Source: Sphingopyxis sp. H073
Lineage (GTDB): Bacteria; Pseudomonadota; Alphaproteobacteria; Sphingomonadales; Sphingomonadaceae
Assembly: GCF_001468395.1 (NCBI RefSeq)
Contig: NZ_LNSG01000003.1
Location: 248,001-312,000 of the forward strand
Direction of reading: 5' to 3'
DNA: 64,000 nucleotides
The position numbers and the translations under genes are program-made. The notes below the pieces were generated by a model. The model searched no databases. It was not told the origin of the DNA and saw only the letters and a program-made list of their open reading frames with translations. Below are positions 14,898 to 23,053 of the stretch, piece by piece (the stretch's first letter is position 1; every line of letters starts with the position of its first letter).

Positions 14898-17849
14898 CTA
14901 CATCCCTATCCCCATGCCGCGTCCACGGCCTAGACTTAGCTGGAGATCCTGAGACAGCGTTTTCGTGCTCATTACGTCCAGCCCGAGCTGGGCGCGGCGA
15001 TTCTGGAGCAGCGACTCGAGCTGCGGATCGCGGTGCAGGCTCTTCGCCATGTCGCTGAGATTGGCACGCGCCGCGTCGCGCGCGGCATAGGTCGGGGCGT
15101 CCTTCACGCGCGCGCTCTCCTTCTTCCATGCCGCAACGAACAGATCGGCCCGCTTCTCGGTATCGGCGGCCAGCCGGACGCGATCGCGCGCCGCGCGTTC
15201 GGCCGCAACTCGCTCGGCAGCGCGGCCTGCGTCTCGGCGGTCCATCTCGGCCATCGCGCCATCGGTCCGACCCTCCGCCGCATCCTTCGTGAGCTGGTAG
15301 CTCTTCCCGAACGCTTCGCGCAGATCGTTCGCGCCCCCGGGGCGCAGCGCATCGAGCTCCGCCCGGGCCGTGCGATAGGCATCGAGCTCGTGCGGCAGTT
15401 CCTTGCCGCCGGCGCGCCGGATATCGACGATCTGCTTCGTGATGCCGGCAAAGCGCTCGACGGCCTTGTCGAGCGGTGAACGCGACGGCGCGGCTTCGAG
15501 CGACCGGGCGCTGATGCGGACCTTGGCAAGCCTGACCGAGCGCTGCCGTTCCGGCGGCACCGCCGCGGGCGTCGCGCGCGCGATGGTGAGGTTCAGCCCG
15601 TCAAAGATGCCGCGCTTGGGCTCGGTCGACTTCGCGGGTGCCGCCACCCGATAATCGCTCGCCATATCCTTGCCTCGTTCGCGCGAGGCAGCACGCACAA
15701 GCTTGTTCTGGCTCGCAAAATCGTCGCGGCCATAATATAAATCCACCTGCTCGCGGTGCCTGGATAGCGCGACATAAGTCGAGTGGCTGTCTACCCCCGG
15801 CGTCGCGAGCACCTGCACGCGGTCGACGGTCATGCCCTGCGCCTTGTGGATGGTCGCGGCATAGCCATGATCGACATGGGCATAGTCCTTCAGGTCGAAG
15901 GCGATGCTACGTCCGTCGTCGAGCATCACTGCCATCCGAGTCCGGTCGACATTCTGGACCGTGCCGAGCGAACCATTCTTCACGCCGATGCTCCGCTCGT
16001 TCCTAAGGAACATGACGCGGTCGTTCTCGGCGAACATCCGCTCGCCGTGTTCGACGGTGATAGCAACCTCGGCCCCGAGCGCGCCGTTCGCCTTCAGCCG
16101 GTCACGCACTTCCGCATTGAGCGCGCGCACCTCGTCGTTGGTGTGGGTCAGGATGATCCGGCTGGCATCGGGATGCGGCTGACGATCACGATCCCAGGCA
16201 TCGACCAGCTCGGTCCGGGCCGCTTCGCGCGTGTCGGCCGCATGGACAAATCCAGCCTCGGCATAACGCCCGATCGCCTCGCCGGTACGCCCGGTCGCAA
16301 GCTCACGCGTCGCTTCGCGCTGCCAGTCCTCCTGCTGCCGGCGGATGTCCATGATCTCTACAGCGCCATGGCGTTCGGCCGCAGCGCGGAACGCCGCACC
16401 TGCTTCGATCGCCTGAAGCTGCTGCGGATCGCCGACCAGGACGACCTTGGCGCCCTGACGCTCCGCTTCGGACACGACGCGTTCGAGTTGCCGCGTGCCG
16501 ACCATCCCCGCCTCGTCGATGACGAGGATATGTTTGTCGGTGAGCCGCTCGCGATCGTTCGCCCATTGATGTTCAAGGCTCGCCAGGGTTCGCGAACCGA
16601 TGCTCGAGCCATGCTCCAAACCCTCGGCGGCGATACCGGACAGCGCGGCGCCCTGCACCTGATAGCCCGCCGCCTCCCAAGCCTCTCGCGCAACGCCGAG
16701 CATCGCGCTCTTCCCCGTCCCGGCGTAGCCAATGACATTGCAGATACCACGCGACGACGTGACATGCTCCAGAGCCCCGCGCTGTTCGGCGGAGAGCTCG
16801 AGCCCCCGCGCCGAGGCATTCGCCAGCGCTCGTTCGCGAAGGCGGTCGGCGACAGCGTGATTACGCCGCGCGTCGAGGGTTGCGGTAGCGCGCTCGAGGC
16901 GCTGCTCGGTCTCGATCATCGATCGCGAGGTGAACCTATCCTCCCCGCGCCCGTCCTGCCCGAGCGCCACCAGATCGGGTGACGCCCTCACCGCCGACAT
17001 CACCGCGTCGAACTGCTCCTTGCCGTCGCTATGCCGGTGCACGAACATCGCAAGGTCACGGTTCGTGAACGTTGCTTGGCGGTGGGTGATCGCGTCGAGC
17101 GCAATGCCGGGATCGGCGATGATCTTTGCGCCGTTCGATCGCGCGATCTCCAGATGCTCGGCGAGACGGTCGGCCTCCAGTCCCTCTGCCGCCATGCGTG
17201 ATGCTGCGGGGCCGATCTTGTGCTGCGGCTCGAGATCAATGCCCTGCGCTTCGAGCGATCGATGATCGACGCGCGCATCGATGTCGAGTGACGCCAGCCG
17301 TTCGTTCACATGGTCCGCCCAGGCTTCGCGCCAATGGGTCAGAAGCTCGGTGCGGTTCCACTCGCGCGCCTTGGCGCCGAACTCCGCGCTGCCATCCTCG
17401 CCAATCTTGATCTCGCGCATCGTCAGCATGACGTGCGCGTGCGGCTTGGCGAGCCCGTCGGCAACGATATCCCAATGGACATTGAGATCGGCGATCATGC
17501 CGCGTTCGACAAACTCGCGGGCCACGAAGTCGCGCGCAAGCTCGATGCCTTGCTCCTCGGTCATCTCGCGCGGGATCGCGAACTCGATCTCGCGGGCGAG
17601 CTGAGCATCCTTCCGAAGCTCGGCAGCCTCGACATCATTCCAGAGCTTTTCGCGATCCAGCCAGCGTTCGTCCGCTCCTTCGGGCAGCATCACTTCGCTG
17701 TGGGCGACGCCCGCCTTGTTCGAGAAGTCGTGGCTGCGACCGAGCCGCTCGTCGTGCAGGCGACCGGCCGAACGATAGGCTGCGGCAGCGACTGCGCTGC
17801 TGCCGACCGCGCGGGAAATGACTTTTGCCGAGAAATGATAGATCGCCAT
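14898..17849 (-). CDS. traA: Ti-type conjugative transfer relaxase TraA (MobA/L nickase plus helicase)
   Basis: About 983 residues from ATG 17849, the conserved MAIYHFSAKVISRAVGSSAV start, with GGATGG upstream. The longer frame to 17909 would run over oriT. Residues 1-220 are the MOBQ nickase: AAAYRSAGRL, the metal histidines in DLNVHWDIVADGLAKPHAHVMLTMRE. The helicase half has Walker A GYAGTGKSAML, Walker B HILVIDEAGMVG, VLVGDPQQLQAIEAG, and the late motifs VDHGYAATIHKAQGMTVDRV and TYVALSRHREQVDLY. The C-terminal third is basic and helical. It nicks oriT, stays bound to the strand and unwinds it for transfer. The gene reads away from oriT and is followed by the DUF6118-like gene. Confidence 0.93.
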   Translation of the reverse strand: MAIYHFSAKVISRAVGSSAVAAAAYRSAGRLHDERLGRSHDFSNKAGVAHSEVMLPEGADERWLDREKLWNDVEAAELRKDAQLAREIEFAIPREMTEEQGIELARDFVAREFVERGMIADLNVHWDIVADGLAKPHAHVMLTMREIKIGEDGSAEFGAKAREWNRTELLTHWREAWADHVNERLASLDIDARVDHRSLEAQGIDLEPQHKIGPAASRMAAEGLEADRLAEHLEIARSNGAKIIADPGIALDAITHRQATFTNRDLAMFVHRHSDGKEQFDAVMSAVRASPDLVALGQDGRGEDRFTSRSMIETEQRLERATATLDARRNHAVADRLRERALANASARGLELSAEQRGALEHVTSSRGICNVIGYAGTGKSAMLGVAREAWEAAGYQVQGAALSGIAAEGLEHGSSIGSRTLASLEHQWANDRERLTDKHILVIDEAGMVGTRQLERVVSEAERQGAKVVLVGDPQQLQAIEAGAAFRAAAERHGAVEIMDIRRQQEDWQREATRELATGRTGEAIGRYAEAGFVHAADTREAARTELVDAWDRDRQPHPDASRIILTHTNDEVRALNAEVRDRLKANGALGAEVAITVEHGERMFAENDRVMFLRNERSIGVKNGSLGTVQNVDRTRMAVMLDDGRSIAFDLKDYAHVDHGYAATIHKAQGMTVDRVQVLATPGVDSHSTYVALSRHREQVDLYYGRDDFASQNKLVRAASRERGKDMASDYRVAAPAKSTEPKRGIFDGLNLTIARATPAAVPPERQRSVRLAKVRISARSLEAAPSRSPLDKAVERFAGITKQIVDIRRAGGKELPHELDAYRTARAELDALRPGGANDLREAFGKSYQLTKDAAEGRTDGAMAEMDRRDAGRAAERVAAERAARDRVRLAADTEKRADLFVAAWKKESARVKDAPTYAARDAARANLSDMAKSLHRDPQLESLLQNRRAQLGLDVMSTKTLSQDLQLSLGRGRGMGIGM

Positions 17850-17878
17850 GGCGGCCATCCATTTACGGCAAAACGAGC

Positions 17879-17907
17879 ACGTCGGCACGACGTATAAGCG
17901 CGCCCTC
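17879..17907. other. oriT: Candidate origin of transfer (oriT) of the Q/Ti type
   Basis: Between divergent traA and traC-like genes, an inverted repeat ACGTCG-GCA-CGACGT (17879-17893) is followed at once by TAAGCGCGCCCTC (17895-17907). The RSF1010/Ti-type nick region reads TAAGTGCGCCCT, so only one base in the core differs. By analogy the cut would be between 17902 and 17903. Repeat, spacing, core and location all agree with the known arrangement next to MOBQ relaxases. Confidence 0.82.
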
Positions 17908-18019
17908 ACACGATTTCATCGCGCTCGGGATCACAAAGTCGCAAGAGATTTCAGCGCCTTGTAAGCGCTTGAGACTCAGCATAGCTGGCTCGTCCGACCC
18001 CAGGACTATGGAAGGACAG

Positions 18020-18343
18020 ATGATGCGCAAACCACGTGATTACGACGCCGAGCTTCAGGCGCTCACCGACAAGGCCAAGGCGCTCAAGACGAAGAAGCAG
18101 GGGCAGCTCGGCGAGCTGGTCATAGCAACGGGCGCCGACGTGCTGTCGATCGAACAGCTTGCAGGCGCGCTGCTCGATGCCGCGAGCACCGACGGATCGC
18201 GGAAGGAGGCGTGGCGCAAGAGCGGCGCGGCCTTCTTTCGCGATGGCGCCCGCGCTCGCAAGGGGGCTGGCCGCGACGCGAGCGGCGCACCGGCGAGCGG
18301 TTCAGGCGCGGAACCGCCTCCAAGCGAAGCGGGCGCGGCATGA
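18020..18343 (+). CDS. Small conjugal transfer protein, TraC-like
   Basis: 107 residues from ATG 18020 (a second ATG follows directly), with GGAAGG a few bases upstream. The N-terminus is basic and helical (KPRDYDAELQALTDKAKALK, TKKQGQLGELVIATGADVL). It is followed by IEQLAGALLDAA, KEAWRKSGAAFFR and a Gly/Ala/Pro tail. On Ti-like elements small TraC and TraD proteins sit across oriT from traA and help the relaxase. Position and size fit, but the sequence is only loosely TraC-like, perhaps the DUF6437 type (from memory). It is probably co-transcribed with traD, 16 bp downstream. Confidence 0.65.
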   Translation: MMRKPRDYDAELQALTDKAKALKTKKQGQLGELVIATGADVLSIEQLAGALLDAASTDGSRKEAWRKSGAAFFRDGARARKGAGRDASGAPASGSGAEPPPSEAGAA

Positions 18344-18359
18344 CACGCGAGGTTGGCAG

Positions 18360-18575
18360 GTGAAGCGCCGCGAGCGAACGCGCCAGCTAATCGAGCTCGG
18401 CGGCCTCGTCGCCAAGGCCGATCTCGTCGAGCTTACCGGTGACGATCGCGCCGTGATCCTCGGGTTGCTTGTCGAAGCCGCCGCAACGCTACGCGGCGAA
18501 GCGCGCGAACAGCAATTGCTGCTATGGCGCCGCCGGGGGCGGCGCGCGTTCGCGGACGCGATCAGTGCCGGGTGA
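18360..18575 (+). CDS. traD: Conjugal transfer protein TraD (small, Ti-type)
   Basis: 71 residues from GTG 18360. The RERTRQLIELGGLVAKADLVEL block followed by DDRAVILGLLVEAAATL is the signature of the small TraD family on Ti-like plasmids, and the length equals the family norm. It would act with TraC and TraA at oriT. Its 3' end overlaps the convergent lipocalin gene by 14 bp. The start is a GTG with GGCAGG upstream; the longer frame opens without a better site. Confidence 0.75.
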   Translation: MKRRERTRQLIELGGLVAKADLVELTGDDRAVILGLLVEAAATLRGEAREQQLLLWRRRGRRAFADAISAG

Positions 18576-19119
18576 AGTGGATCATCGACCAGTTATAGCC
18601 AAGCGCGCGAACGCGCGCTTCGAGCTCGCCCAGAGGTACCGCGCCCGGCTTGGCGTTGCGGGTGAGCACCCAAAGGTAGCGGCCTGATGGCTCGCCGACG
18701 ATCGACCATTCATAATTGTCGCCATGGTCGAGCACCCAGTAGTCGCCGTAGAAGGGGCGGAAGAAGGACACCTTCAATTTTGCATTCGTTGCCGTGTCCT
18801 CGACCTTGGCCTTGCCGACCGACTTGCTTAGCTTTCCAGTCGGTCCGCCCTTGCGGCCCTGATTGACGACGCGCACGCTGCCGTCACGGTTCAGCGAATA
18901 GTCCGCGGTGACGGCTTCGAGCCCTTCTTCGAAGGAGGCGTCGTAGCGATATTGCTCGTACCAGCGGCCCATGTAGCGGCGAAGATCAACCGCCTTCGCG
19001 GGCTCGGGCACCGCGTAGTTCCCCACCGGGCCGGGACGCGGATAATATTTCCAGATAAGATAGCCGATCGGCGCGGCCAGAGCGGTTGCCGCGCCGACGG
19101 CAAGAACCGGTTTCTTCAT
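18562..19119 (-). CDS. Lipocalin (Blc-like)
   Basis: 185 residues. An N-terminal hydrophobic segment (VLAVGAATALAAPIGYLIW) acts as signal or anchor. The lipocalin motif-1 region is VDLRRYMGRWYEQYRYD (the G-x-W motif), later strands include VRVVNQGRKGGPTGKL and KLKVSFFRPFYGDYWVLDHG, and the end is YLWVLTRNAKPG. The length and order match bacterial lipocalins of the Blc type, which bind fatty acids or lysophospholipids at the envelope. Unlike Blc it has no lipobox Cys. It looks like cargo on the mobilizable element and is not an obvious part of transfer. Confidence 0.88.
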   Translation of the reverse strand: MKKPVLAVGAATALAAPIGYLIWKYYPRPGPVGNYAVPEPAKAVDLRRYMGRWYEQYRYDASFEEGLEAVTADYSLNRDGSVRVVNQGRKGGPTGKLSKSVGKAKVEDTATNAKLKVSFFRPFYGDYWVLDHGDNYEWSIVGEPSGRYLWVLTRNAKPGAVPLGELEARVRALGYNWSMIHFTRH

Positions 19120-19202
19120 GGATACTCCGTGGAATGTTGGTCCACGGTTTTACGCACGGCGGCGAAGTTCGTTGCCGCGACAAGGGCGCGGCCAACCGGA
19201 CG

Positions 19203-19649
19203 CTACTTCGCTTTCGCGCGGCCGCGCGCGGCGGGCTTGCGGCCGCCGCCGCGGCCTTTCGTGCCGAGACCGATCTGCTTCGCCAGTTCGCGGCGCTTTT
19301 CGGCATAATTGGGAGCGACCATCGGATAGTCCTTCGGTAGGTTCCATTTGGCGCGATAGTCGTCCGGCGTCATGCCGAAGTTGGTCATCAGGTAGCGCCG
19401 CATCATTGTGAGCTTTTTCCCGTCTTCGAGACAGACGATGTAATCCGGCTTCACCGATGCGCGCACCGAAACGGCTGGCTTTTGCGGTTCAGGCTGGGGC
19501 TCGGCCTCCGCCGTCGAGGACAGACCGGCAATCGCGTCGTGGACCGCACGGATGACCAGCGCGATATCCGATATGGCAACACTATTGTTGCTAACATGGG
19601 CGGCGACAATGTCGGCGGTCAGCATGACCAGCGTTTCGGAATTTTCCAT
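19203..19649 (-). CDS. MucR/Ros-family transcriptional regulator lacking zinc ligands
   Basis: 148 residues. The C-terminal half is MucR-like: SVKPDYIVCLEDGKKL, MTPDDYRAKWNLPKDYPMVAPNYAEKRRELAKQIGLG. In Ros the zinc is held by Cys, Cys and two His in CLECG...KRHL..HH. Here the second Cys is Asp and both His positions are Tyr and Asn (RRYLMTNFG). It therefore cannot bind zinc in the usual way, as described for some rhizobial Ros homologues that fold without metal. A basic Gly/Arg/Lys tail is added. It probably regulates the element or the host. It lies 28 bp downstream of the MNT-HEPN stop and may be in the same transcript. Confidence 0.88.
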   Translation of the reverse strand: MENSETLVMLTADIVAAHVSNNSVAISDIALVIRAVHDAIAGLSSTAEAEPQPEPQKPAVSVRASVKPDYIVCLEDGKKLTMMRRYLMTNFGMTPDDYRAKWNLPKDYPMVAPNYAEKRRELAKQIGLGTKGRGGGRKPAARGRAKAK

Positions 19650-19677
19650 CGAATGTCCTTTTGGAGAGCAGGCGCGA

Positions 19678-20598
19678 TTACTTCGCCCGCGCCTCTAGCA
19701 GCGCGATGCGCTCCGAACAAATGGCATGAACCGCGCGACCCAATTCTTCGACGCGTTCGCCGAGCCAGACGAGCTCTTCCTCGGTGATGCGGTAATGTTT
19801 CGAGTAGCGCGCCTTCACATAGGCTTCCTTGAGCTTTTCAAAGCGCGAGCGATCGGCCTTCAACTCGCGCGGCCAGGCATCGACCAAGCGCATGTCGATG
19901 CGCTCGGCCTGTGTGCGCAGGAATCCGAGATTGTGAACGTGGGGGGTGTAGAAAGTGCAGACGAGGAGAACGCAGTGATAAAGGCGCTCTGCAGCCTGAT
20001 GAAGGATGAATGCTGCGTCGCGGAGCTCATTCTGCGAGACGAAGAAATGAAATCCTTTTTGAGCGCTGGCCGCTAACGGCATCCACTCGTCAAAATACTC
20101 CTGCGCCATAGCCAGCGCCTGCTCGGGCGTCTTCGGTTTGGGCTGGTGCAGTTCCTTGTCGTCGCTCTGGTAGAGCGCGATCCCGTCGCGCGCGACGTCC
20201 ATGAAGAAATATCGCCCATGCGCGAGCCCGTCATTCACCTCCTGAATGGTGTGGACGATGAAGTTCACCGGGGTCTTGAGTGTCTGGTCGATCAAAAGCT
20301 CGCGGGCCAGCCGGTCATCGAGCTTCGACCAGACATCGACCTTGTCGGTCAGCCGCTTGTCGGTGACGATAATCAGCAGATCGAAGTCCGAGCGATAGCC
20401 TTTCGCGGTGTGCGGCTCGTCGACCCACCCGCCGCGCGCGTAGCTGCCATAGAGGATGATCTTGTCGATCCGGCCCTTCTTCTTCCAGTTCATCGTCGCG
20501 AGCGCGAGCGCATCCTCAAATTCCTCGAAGATGATCTGCTTCACCCGCTCAAGTTCGCGCTGCTTGTTTGCCGGGAGATGATCGAGATCGGTACGCAT
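19678..20598 (-). CDS. Nucleotidyltransferase-HEPN fusion protein
   Basis: About 306 residues from ATG 20598, with GGGTG upstream. The N-terminal nucleotidyltransferase domain shows IILYGSYARGGW and GYRSDFDLLIIVTD (the GS and DxD motif of MNT enzymes). The C-terminal half is a HEPN domain (AAFILHQAAERLYHCVLLVCTFY, then ARYSKHYRI). Separate MNT and HEPN proteins form toxin-antitoxin pairs, in which the MNT enzyme adenylylates the HEPN RNase. Here both are in one chain, a form I associate with plasmids and islands of this group. The HEPN catalytic R-x4-H is not obvious (RYSKHY is the nearest), so it may not be an RNase. A 17-bp hairpin precedes its ribosome site. Confidence 0.82.
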   Translation of the reverse strand: MRTDLDHLPANKQRELERVKQIIFEEFEDALALATMNWKKKGRIDKIILYGSYARGGWVDEPHTAKGYRSDFDLLIIVTDKRLTDKVDVWSKLDDRLARELLIDQTLKTPVNFIVHTIQEVNDGLAHGRYFFMDVARDGIALYQSDDKELHQPKPKTPEQALAMAQEYFDEWMPLAASAQKGFHFFVSQNELRDAAFILHQAAERLYHCVLLVCTFYTPHVHNLGFLRTQAERIDMRLVDAWPRELKADRSRFEKLKEAYVKARYSKHYRITEEELVWLGERVEELGRAVHAICSERIALLEARAK

Positions 20599-20615
20599 TG
20601 ATTTCACCCTGTAAT

Positions 20616-20653
20616 CGCGCGGGCCGGATGGCAAGCGCCATCCGGCCCGCGCG
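20616..20653. other. Perfect 17-bp intercistronic hairpin
   Basis: CGCGCGGGCCGGATGGC (20616-20632) and its exact complement (20637-20653) enclose an AAGC tetraloop. It sits between the sigma-like gene and the MNT-HEPN gene, 18 bp before the latter's start. No T-run follows in the reading direction, so it is more likely an mRNA processing or translation-control element than a full terminator. Confidence 0.7.
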
Positions 20654-20658
20654 GCTTC

Positions 20659-20907
20659 CTAAAGCCGGAATCGCCACAACCATGGATCCTTCTCGTCCAT
20701 GGCAGTCATGAGGACGCGAAGCGCACCCGCAAAATGCCATTCGACGTCTGCGATCGTGACGCCGAACCGCTTCGCGATGTCAGAGTAGCGCATCTCTTCG
20801 ACACGGATGGCGAGAAAGACTTTGCGGTCCATCTCCTCCATACGGTCAACGGCGCGCTCGGCGCGCCACAGGCGCAGCCGGTCTTCGCGCGACATGCGCG
20901 GGCTCAT
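20659..20907 (-). CDS. Sigma-70 region 4-like small DNA-binding protein
   Basis: 82 residues from ATG 20907, whose ATG overlaps the ArdC stop (ATGA). The sequence RLWRAERAVDRMEEMDRKVFLAIRVE then RYSDIAKRFGVTIADVEWHFAGALRVLM is a sigma-70 region 4.2-like helix-turn-helix with no region 2. Such short proteins are common on sphingomonad mobile elements and may be regulators rather than true sigma factors. Translational coupling with ardC suggests joint expression early after transfer. Confidence 0.78.
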   Translation of the reverse strand: MSPRMSREDRLRLWRAERAVDRMEEMDRKVFLAIRVEEMRYSDIAKRFGVTIADVEWHFAGALRVLMTAMDEKDPWLWRFRL

Positions 20908-21797
20908 TGATCGCCTCCCGCGAAGGTGAGCAGATAATCGCTCGCCTTGCTGGCCGCGCTTGCCGCGCGGAAGATCGCCTTCTCGTCGCTGCGCAGCACC
21001 GAGAGCCACGAGCCGATATAATCCGAATGGCGAACCGTCGGTGCGATACCGAGCGAGGCGCAGGTGAACGCCGCCGCCATCTCGGCCACAAGCTCTTCCT
21101 TAGCGTAGGCCTCCGACCCGAACCCGCCCTTCTGGTCGCGATTCAAACGGCTGCCGTGACCGGTCCAATGGCCGAGTTCATGCAATGCGGTGCGATACCA
21201 GTTCACAGGCTCGGGAAACGCAGCCTGCGGCGGCACCTGCACAAAGTCATGGGAAGGGCTGTAGAACGCCTCGCCGCCGCCAATGTTGAACGTGGCGCCG
21301 CTGGCGGCGATCAGCGCGTCGGCCTCGGCAATTGCCAGCACCGGATCGGGACCGACCATCGGCGCGATATAATCCTCGGGCAGTCCCTCGCACTGATCGA
21401 CGTTAAACACGACAAAGCGCTTGAGGAATGCCACCTGCCGCGCCTCGCGATCCTCGCCGCGCGCAGCCTCGGCTTCGGCCTTTGGCGTGAAGCGGTCGGC
21501 GTAACAAATGACCGTGCCTTTCTCGCCGCGCCGGACATTGCCGCCTGCGGCTTCTGCCTGGCGATAGGTCAGCCAGCGCTGCGAGGCGTAGCCCTTGGCG
21601 ATCACCTCGGCCCAGAGGATCAGGACATTGATGCCCGAATAGTACCGCGCGGTTCCGGCATTCTGCGGCATCATGCAACCGCATGCCGCACTGTCCCACG
21701 GCTGCACCCATGGCAGCCGCCCTTCTTCGAGCTCCACGATGATCCGGTTGGTGACCTCCGAATAAAGGCTCGCCCTCTCGGTACGTTCCTTGCGCAT
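20904..21797 (-). CDS. ArdC-like antirestriction protein (ssDNA-binding domain plus zincin peptidase)
   Basis: About 297 residues from ATG 21797, set by the ribosome site AAGGAGAAAGAAT. The N-terminal ArdC domain (SEVTNRIIVELEEGRLPWVQPW, YYSGINVLILWAEVI) binds single-stranded DNA. The C-terminal metallopeptidase domain has HELGHWTGHGSRLNR with the HExxH zinc site and a later EELVAEMAAAF. On conjugative elements ArdC protects incoming DNA from host restriction. A 100-nt leader carries a motif shared with two other genes here. The gene heads a leftward cluster with the sigma-like gene, MNT-HEPN and mucR. Confidence 0.9.
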   Translation of the reverse strand: MRKERTERASLYSEVTNRIIVELEEGRLPWVQPWDSAACGCMMPQNAGTARYYSGINVLILWAEVIAKGYASQRWLTYRQAEAAGGNVRRGEKGTVICYADRFTPKAEAEAARGEDREARQVAFLKRFVVFNVDQCEGLPEDYIAPMVGPDPVLAIAEADALIAASGATFNIGGGEAFYSPSHDFVQVPPQAAFPEPVNWYRTALHELGHWTGHGSRLNRDQKGGFGSEAYAKEELVAEMAAAFTCASLGIAPTVRHSDYIGSWLSVLRSDEKAIFRAASAASKASDYLLTFAGGDQ

Positions 21798-22332
21798 ATT
21801 CTTTCTCCTTCCAGCCACCGCACCCCGGCCCGGAAGGGGGCGGAGGTGGGCGGCAGGAAGGAGCCGGCAGACTCGCATCATCGGGCGGGCTGCATCCGCA
21901 GGATCGCAACGAAGTGTAGAACCCGCGGAGCGGGTTGCGGGCCGTCCGGGCGGGGCTAAGGCGAGTGACGCCCGCCTCCGCCCCCGCAGCGCCGGGGACA
22001 ATCAACGCCGCCGCAACGCGGCGACAGCCTGCGCGCCAGCGACGCCCTTCGTACGATGGAACGGACCGACGCCGCGCCGCTTTCGGCGCACCACTTACGA
22101 AGCGCGACCGGTCCAATCAGACGGCTTGAGACGGAAAGTGCGCGGATGCGAAAATTATTTCATCTGCCTCTTGTCGTACTGCGGGAAGCAGCAGGAAGCA
22201 CCGGGATACGTCAGCGCCGCATCTGGCCGCTTGTGACCGGCTTGGGTCCCTTTTCAGGCGATTGAAGCTGACCGAAATTCTCCCACATGCTGAGCGCTGA
22301 GAGGTGGCACGCAGCGTCAACTGAAGGAGAAT
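21798..22332. promoter_or_regulatory. ArdC leader and AlpA upstream region
   Basis: About 535 GC-rich bases between divergent ardC and alpA genes. The ardC side has a leader motif at 21895-21920 that also occurs before DUF736 and parB. No credible gene is seen; the open frames here are by-products of high GC. Confidence 0.5.
21895..21920 (-). promoter_or_regulatory. Shared leader motif, copy 1 (ardC)
   Basis: On the + strand the core reads YCCGMAGGRYCGCARC, here starting TCCGCAGGATCGCAAC. It lies 98 bp upstream of the ardC start. Copies lie 82 and 92 bp before DUF736 and parB, so position and sequence are both conserved. Confidence 0.5.
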
Positions 22333-22563
22333 ATGTCCATGGCATCCCAGTCCCCTCCCGATCGCTTCCTCCGCCTGAACAGCGTTCTCGATCGCACCGG
22401 TCTCAGCCGGGCGACGCTCTACCGGAAGATCGCAGACGGTACCTTTCCACCGCAGAAGAAGCTCGCGACGCGTTGCTGCGGCTGGCGCGAATCCCACGTC
22501 AATATCTGGCTTCGCAATCCGGTGTCGTTCACCCTGAAAGACCTGCCACCATCCGAAGACTGA
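22333..22563 (+). CDS. AlpA-family DNA-binding regulator
   Basis: 76 residues from ATG 22333 with AAGGAG directly upstream. The core FLRLNSVLDRTGLSRATLYRKIADGTFPPQKKL is the AlpA/excisionase-type winged helix-turn-helix, and the protein ends after a short tail. Proteins of this type activate integrase or act as excision factors on prophages and integrative elements. It is divergent from ardC and convergent with DUF736, whose end is 57 bp away beyond a strong hairpin. Confidence 0.9.
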   Translation: MSMASQSPPDRFLRLNSVLDRTGLSRATLYRKIADGTFPPQKKLATRCCGWRESHVNIWLRNPVSFTLKDLPPSED

Positions 22564-22580
22564 ATGCCAGACACGGCAAG

Positions 22581-22608
22581 GCCCCGCGCCGCGGAAGCGG
22601 CGCGGGGC
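22581..22608. terminator. 12-bp GC hairpin between convergent alpA and DUF736
   Basis: GCCCCGCGCCGC and its perfect complement around a GGAA loop, exactly between the two converging stops. No T-run on either side, but strength and place suggest a bidirectional stop. Confidence 0.65.
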
Positions 22609-22619
22609 GGAAGTCCGCC

Positions 22620-22943
22620 TCAGTCGGCGGGGTTCCAGATGAGCGCGTAGCCGTCCTCGCCATCCTGGCCGGCAGCGCGGCCGAGGTTCGCATAGAGCCG
22701 GCGCGGTCCGAACTCGGGAGCGGCGAGGCTCAGCGACACATAGGGCTCGCCCGATTGCTGTCCGACGCGGATCCAGCCGGCACCGATCTCGACGCCTTCG
22801 GACCAGACCCGGTAATCGGGCTGGACGTCGCCGCTCTTCGAGCGGTTGGTCCGGATTTCGATCGCCGCGCGGATCGAGAGGGTTTTGAGCTGGCCCACGA
22901 AACCCGTTTCGATGGTGCCGTTCACAAAGCCGATAGCTGCCAT
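22620..22943 (-). CDS. DUF736 family protein
   Basis: 107 residues from ATG 22943, with AAGGAG 7 bases upstream. The start MAAIGFVNGTIETGFVGQLKTLSIRA and the later AGWIRVGQQSGEPYVSLSL, LYANLGRAAGQ are typical of DUF736. This small protein is found almost only on conjugative or integrative elements of alphaproteobacteria and its role is unknown. The gene has a leader motif shared with ardC and parB and a large inverted repeat further upstream. Confidence 0.92.
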   Translation of the reverse strand: MAAIGFVNGTIETGFVGQLKTLSIRAAIEIRTNRSKSGDVQPDYRVWSEGVEIGAGWIRVGQQSGEPYVSLSLAAPEFGPRRLYANLGRAAGQDGEDGYALIWNPAD

Positions 22944-23024
22944 TGGTCGTCTCCTTGAATGTGCCGCGGGACCATCCCTGCGACATGGGCGGACCAAGGA
23001 CCGGCGCATGAGGCGGCTCGCGAA

Positions 23025-23050
23025 CCCGCAGGGCCGCAGCAAAGCGGAGG
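23025..23050 (-). promoter_or_regulatory. Shared leader motif, copy 2 (DUF736)
   Basis: Starts CCCGCAGGGCCGCAGC, 82 bp upstream of the DUF736 start. It matches copy 3 at most positions over 26 bp. Confidence 0.5.
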
Positions 23051-23053
23051 GGT

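Noticed and set aside
15783..16982. A 399-codon rightward open frame
   Set aside because: It lies antisense inside the TraA helicase region, which has clear family motifs; high GC creates long antisense frames.
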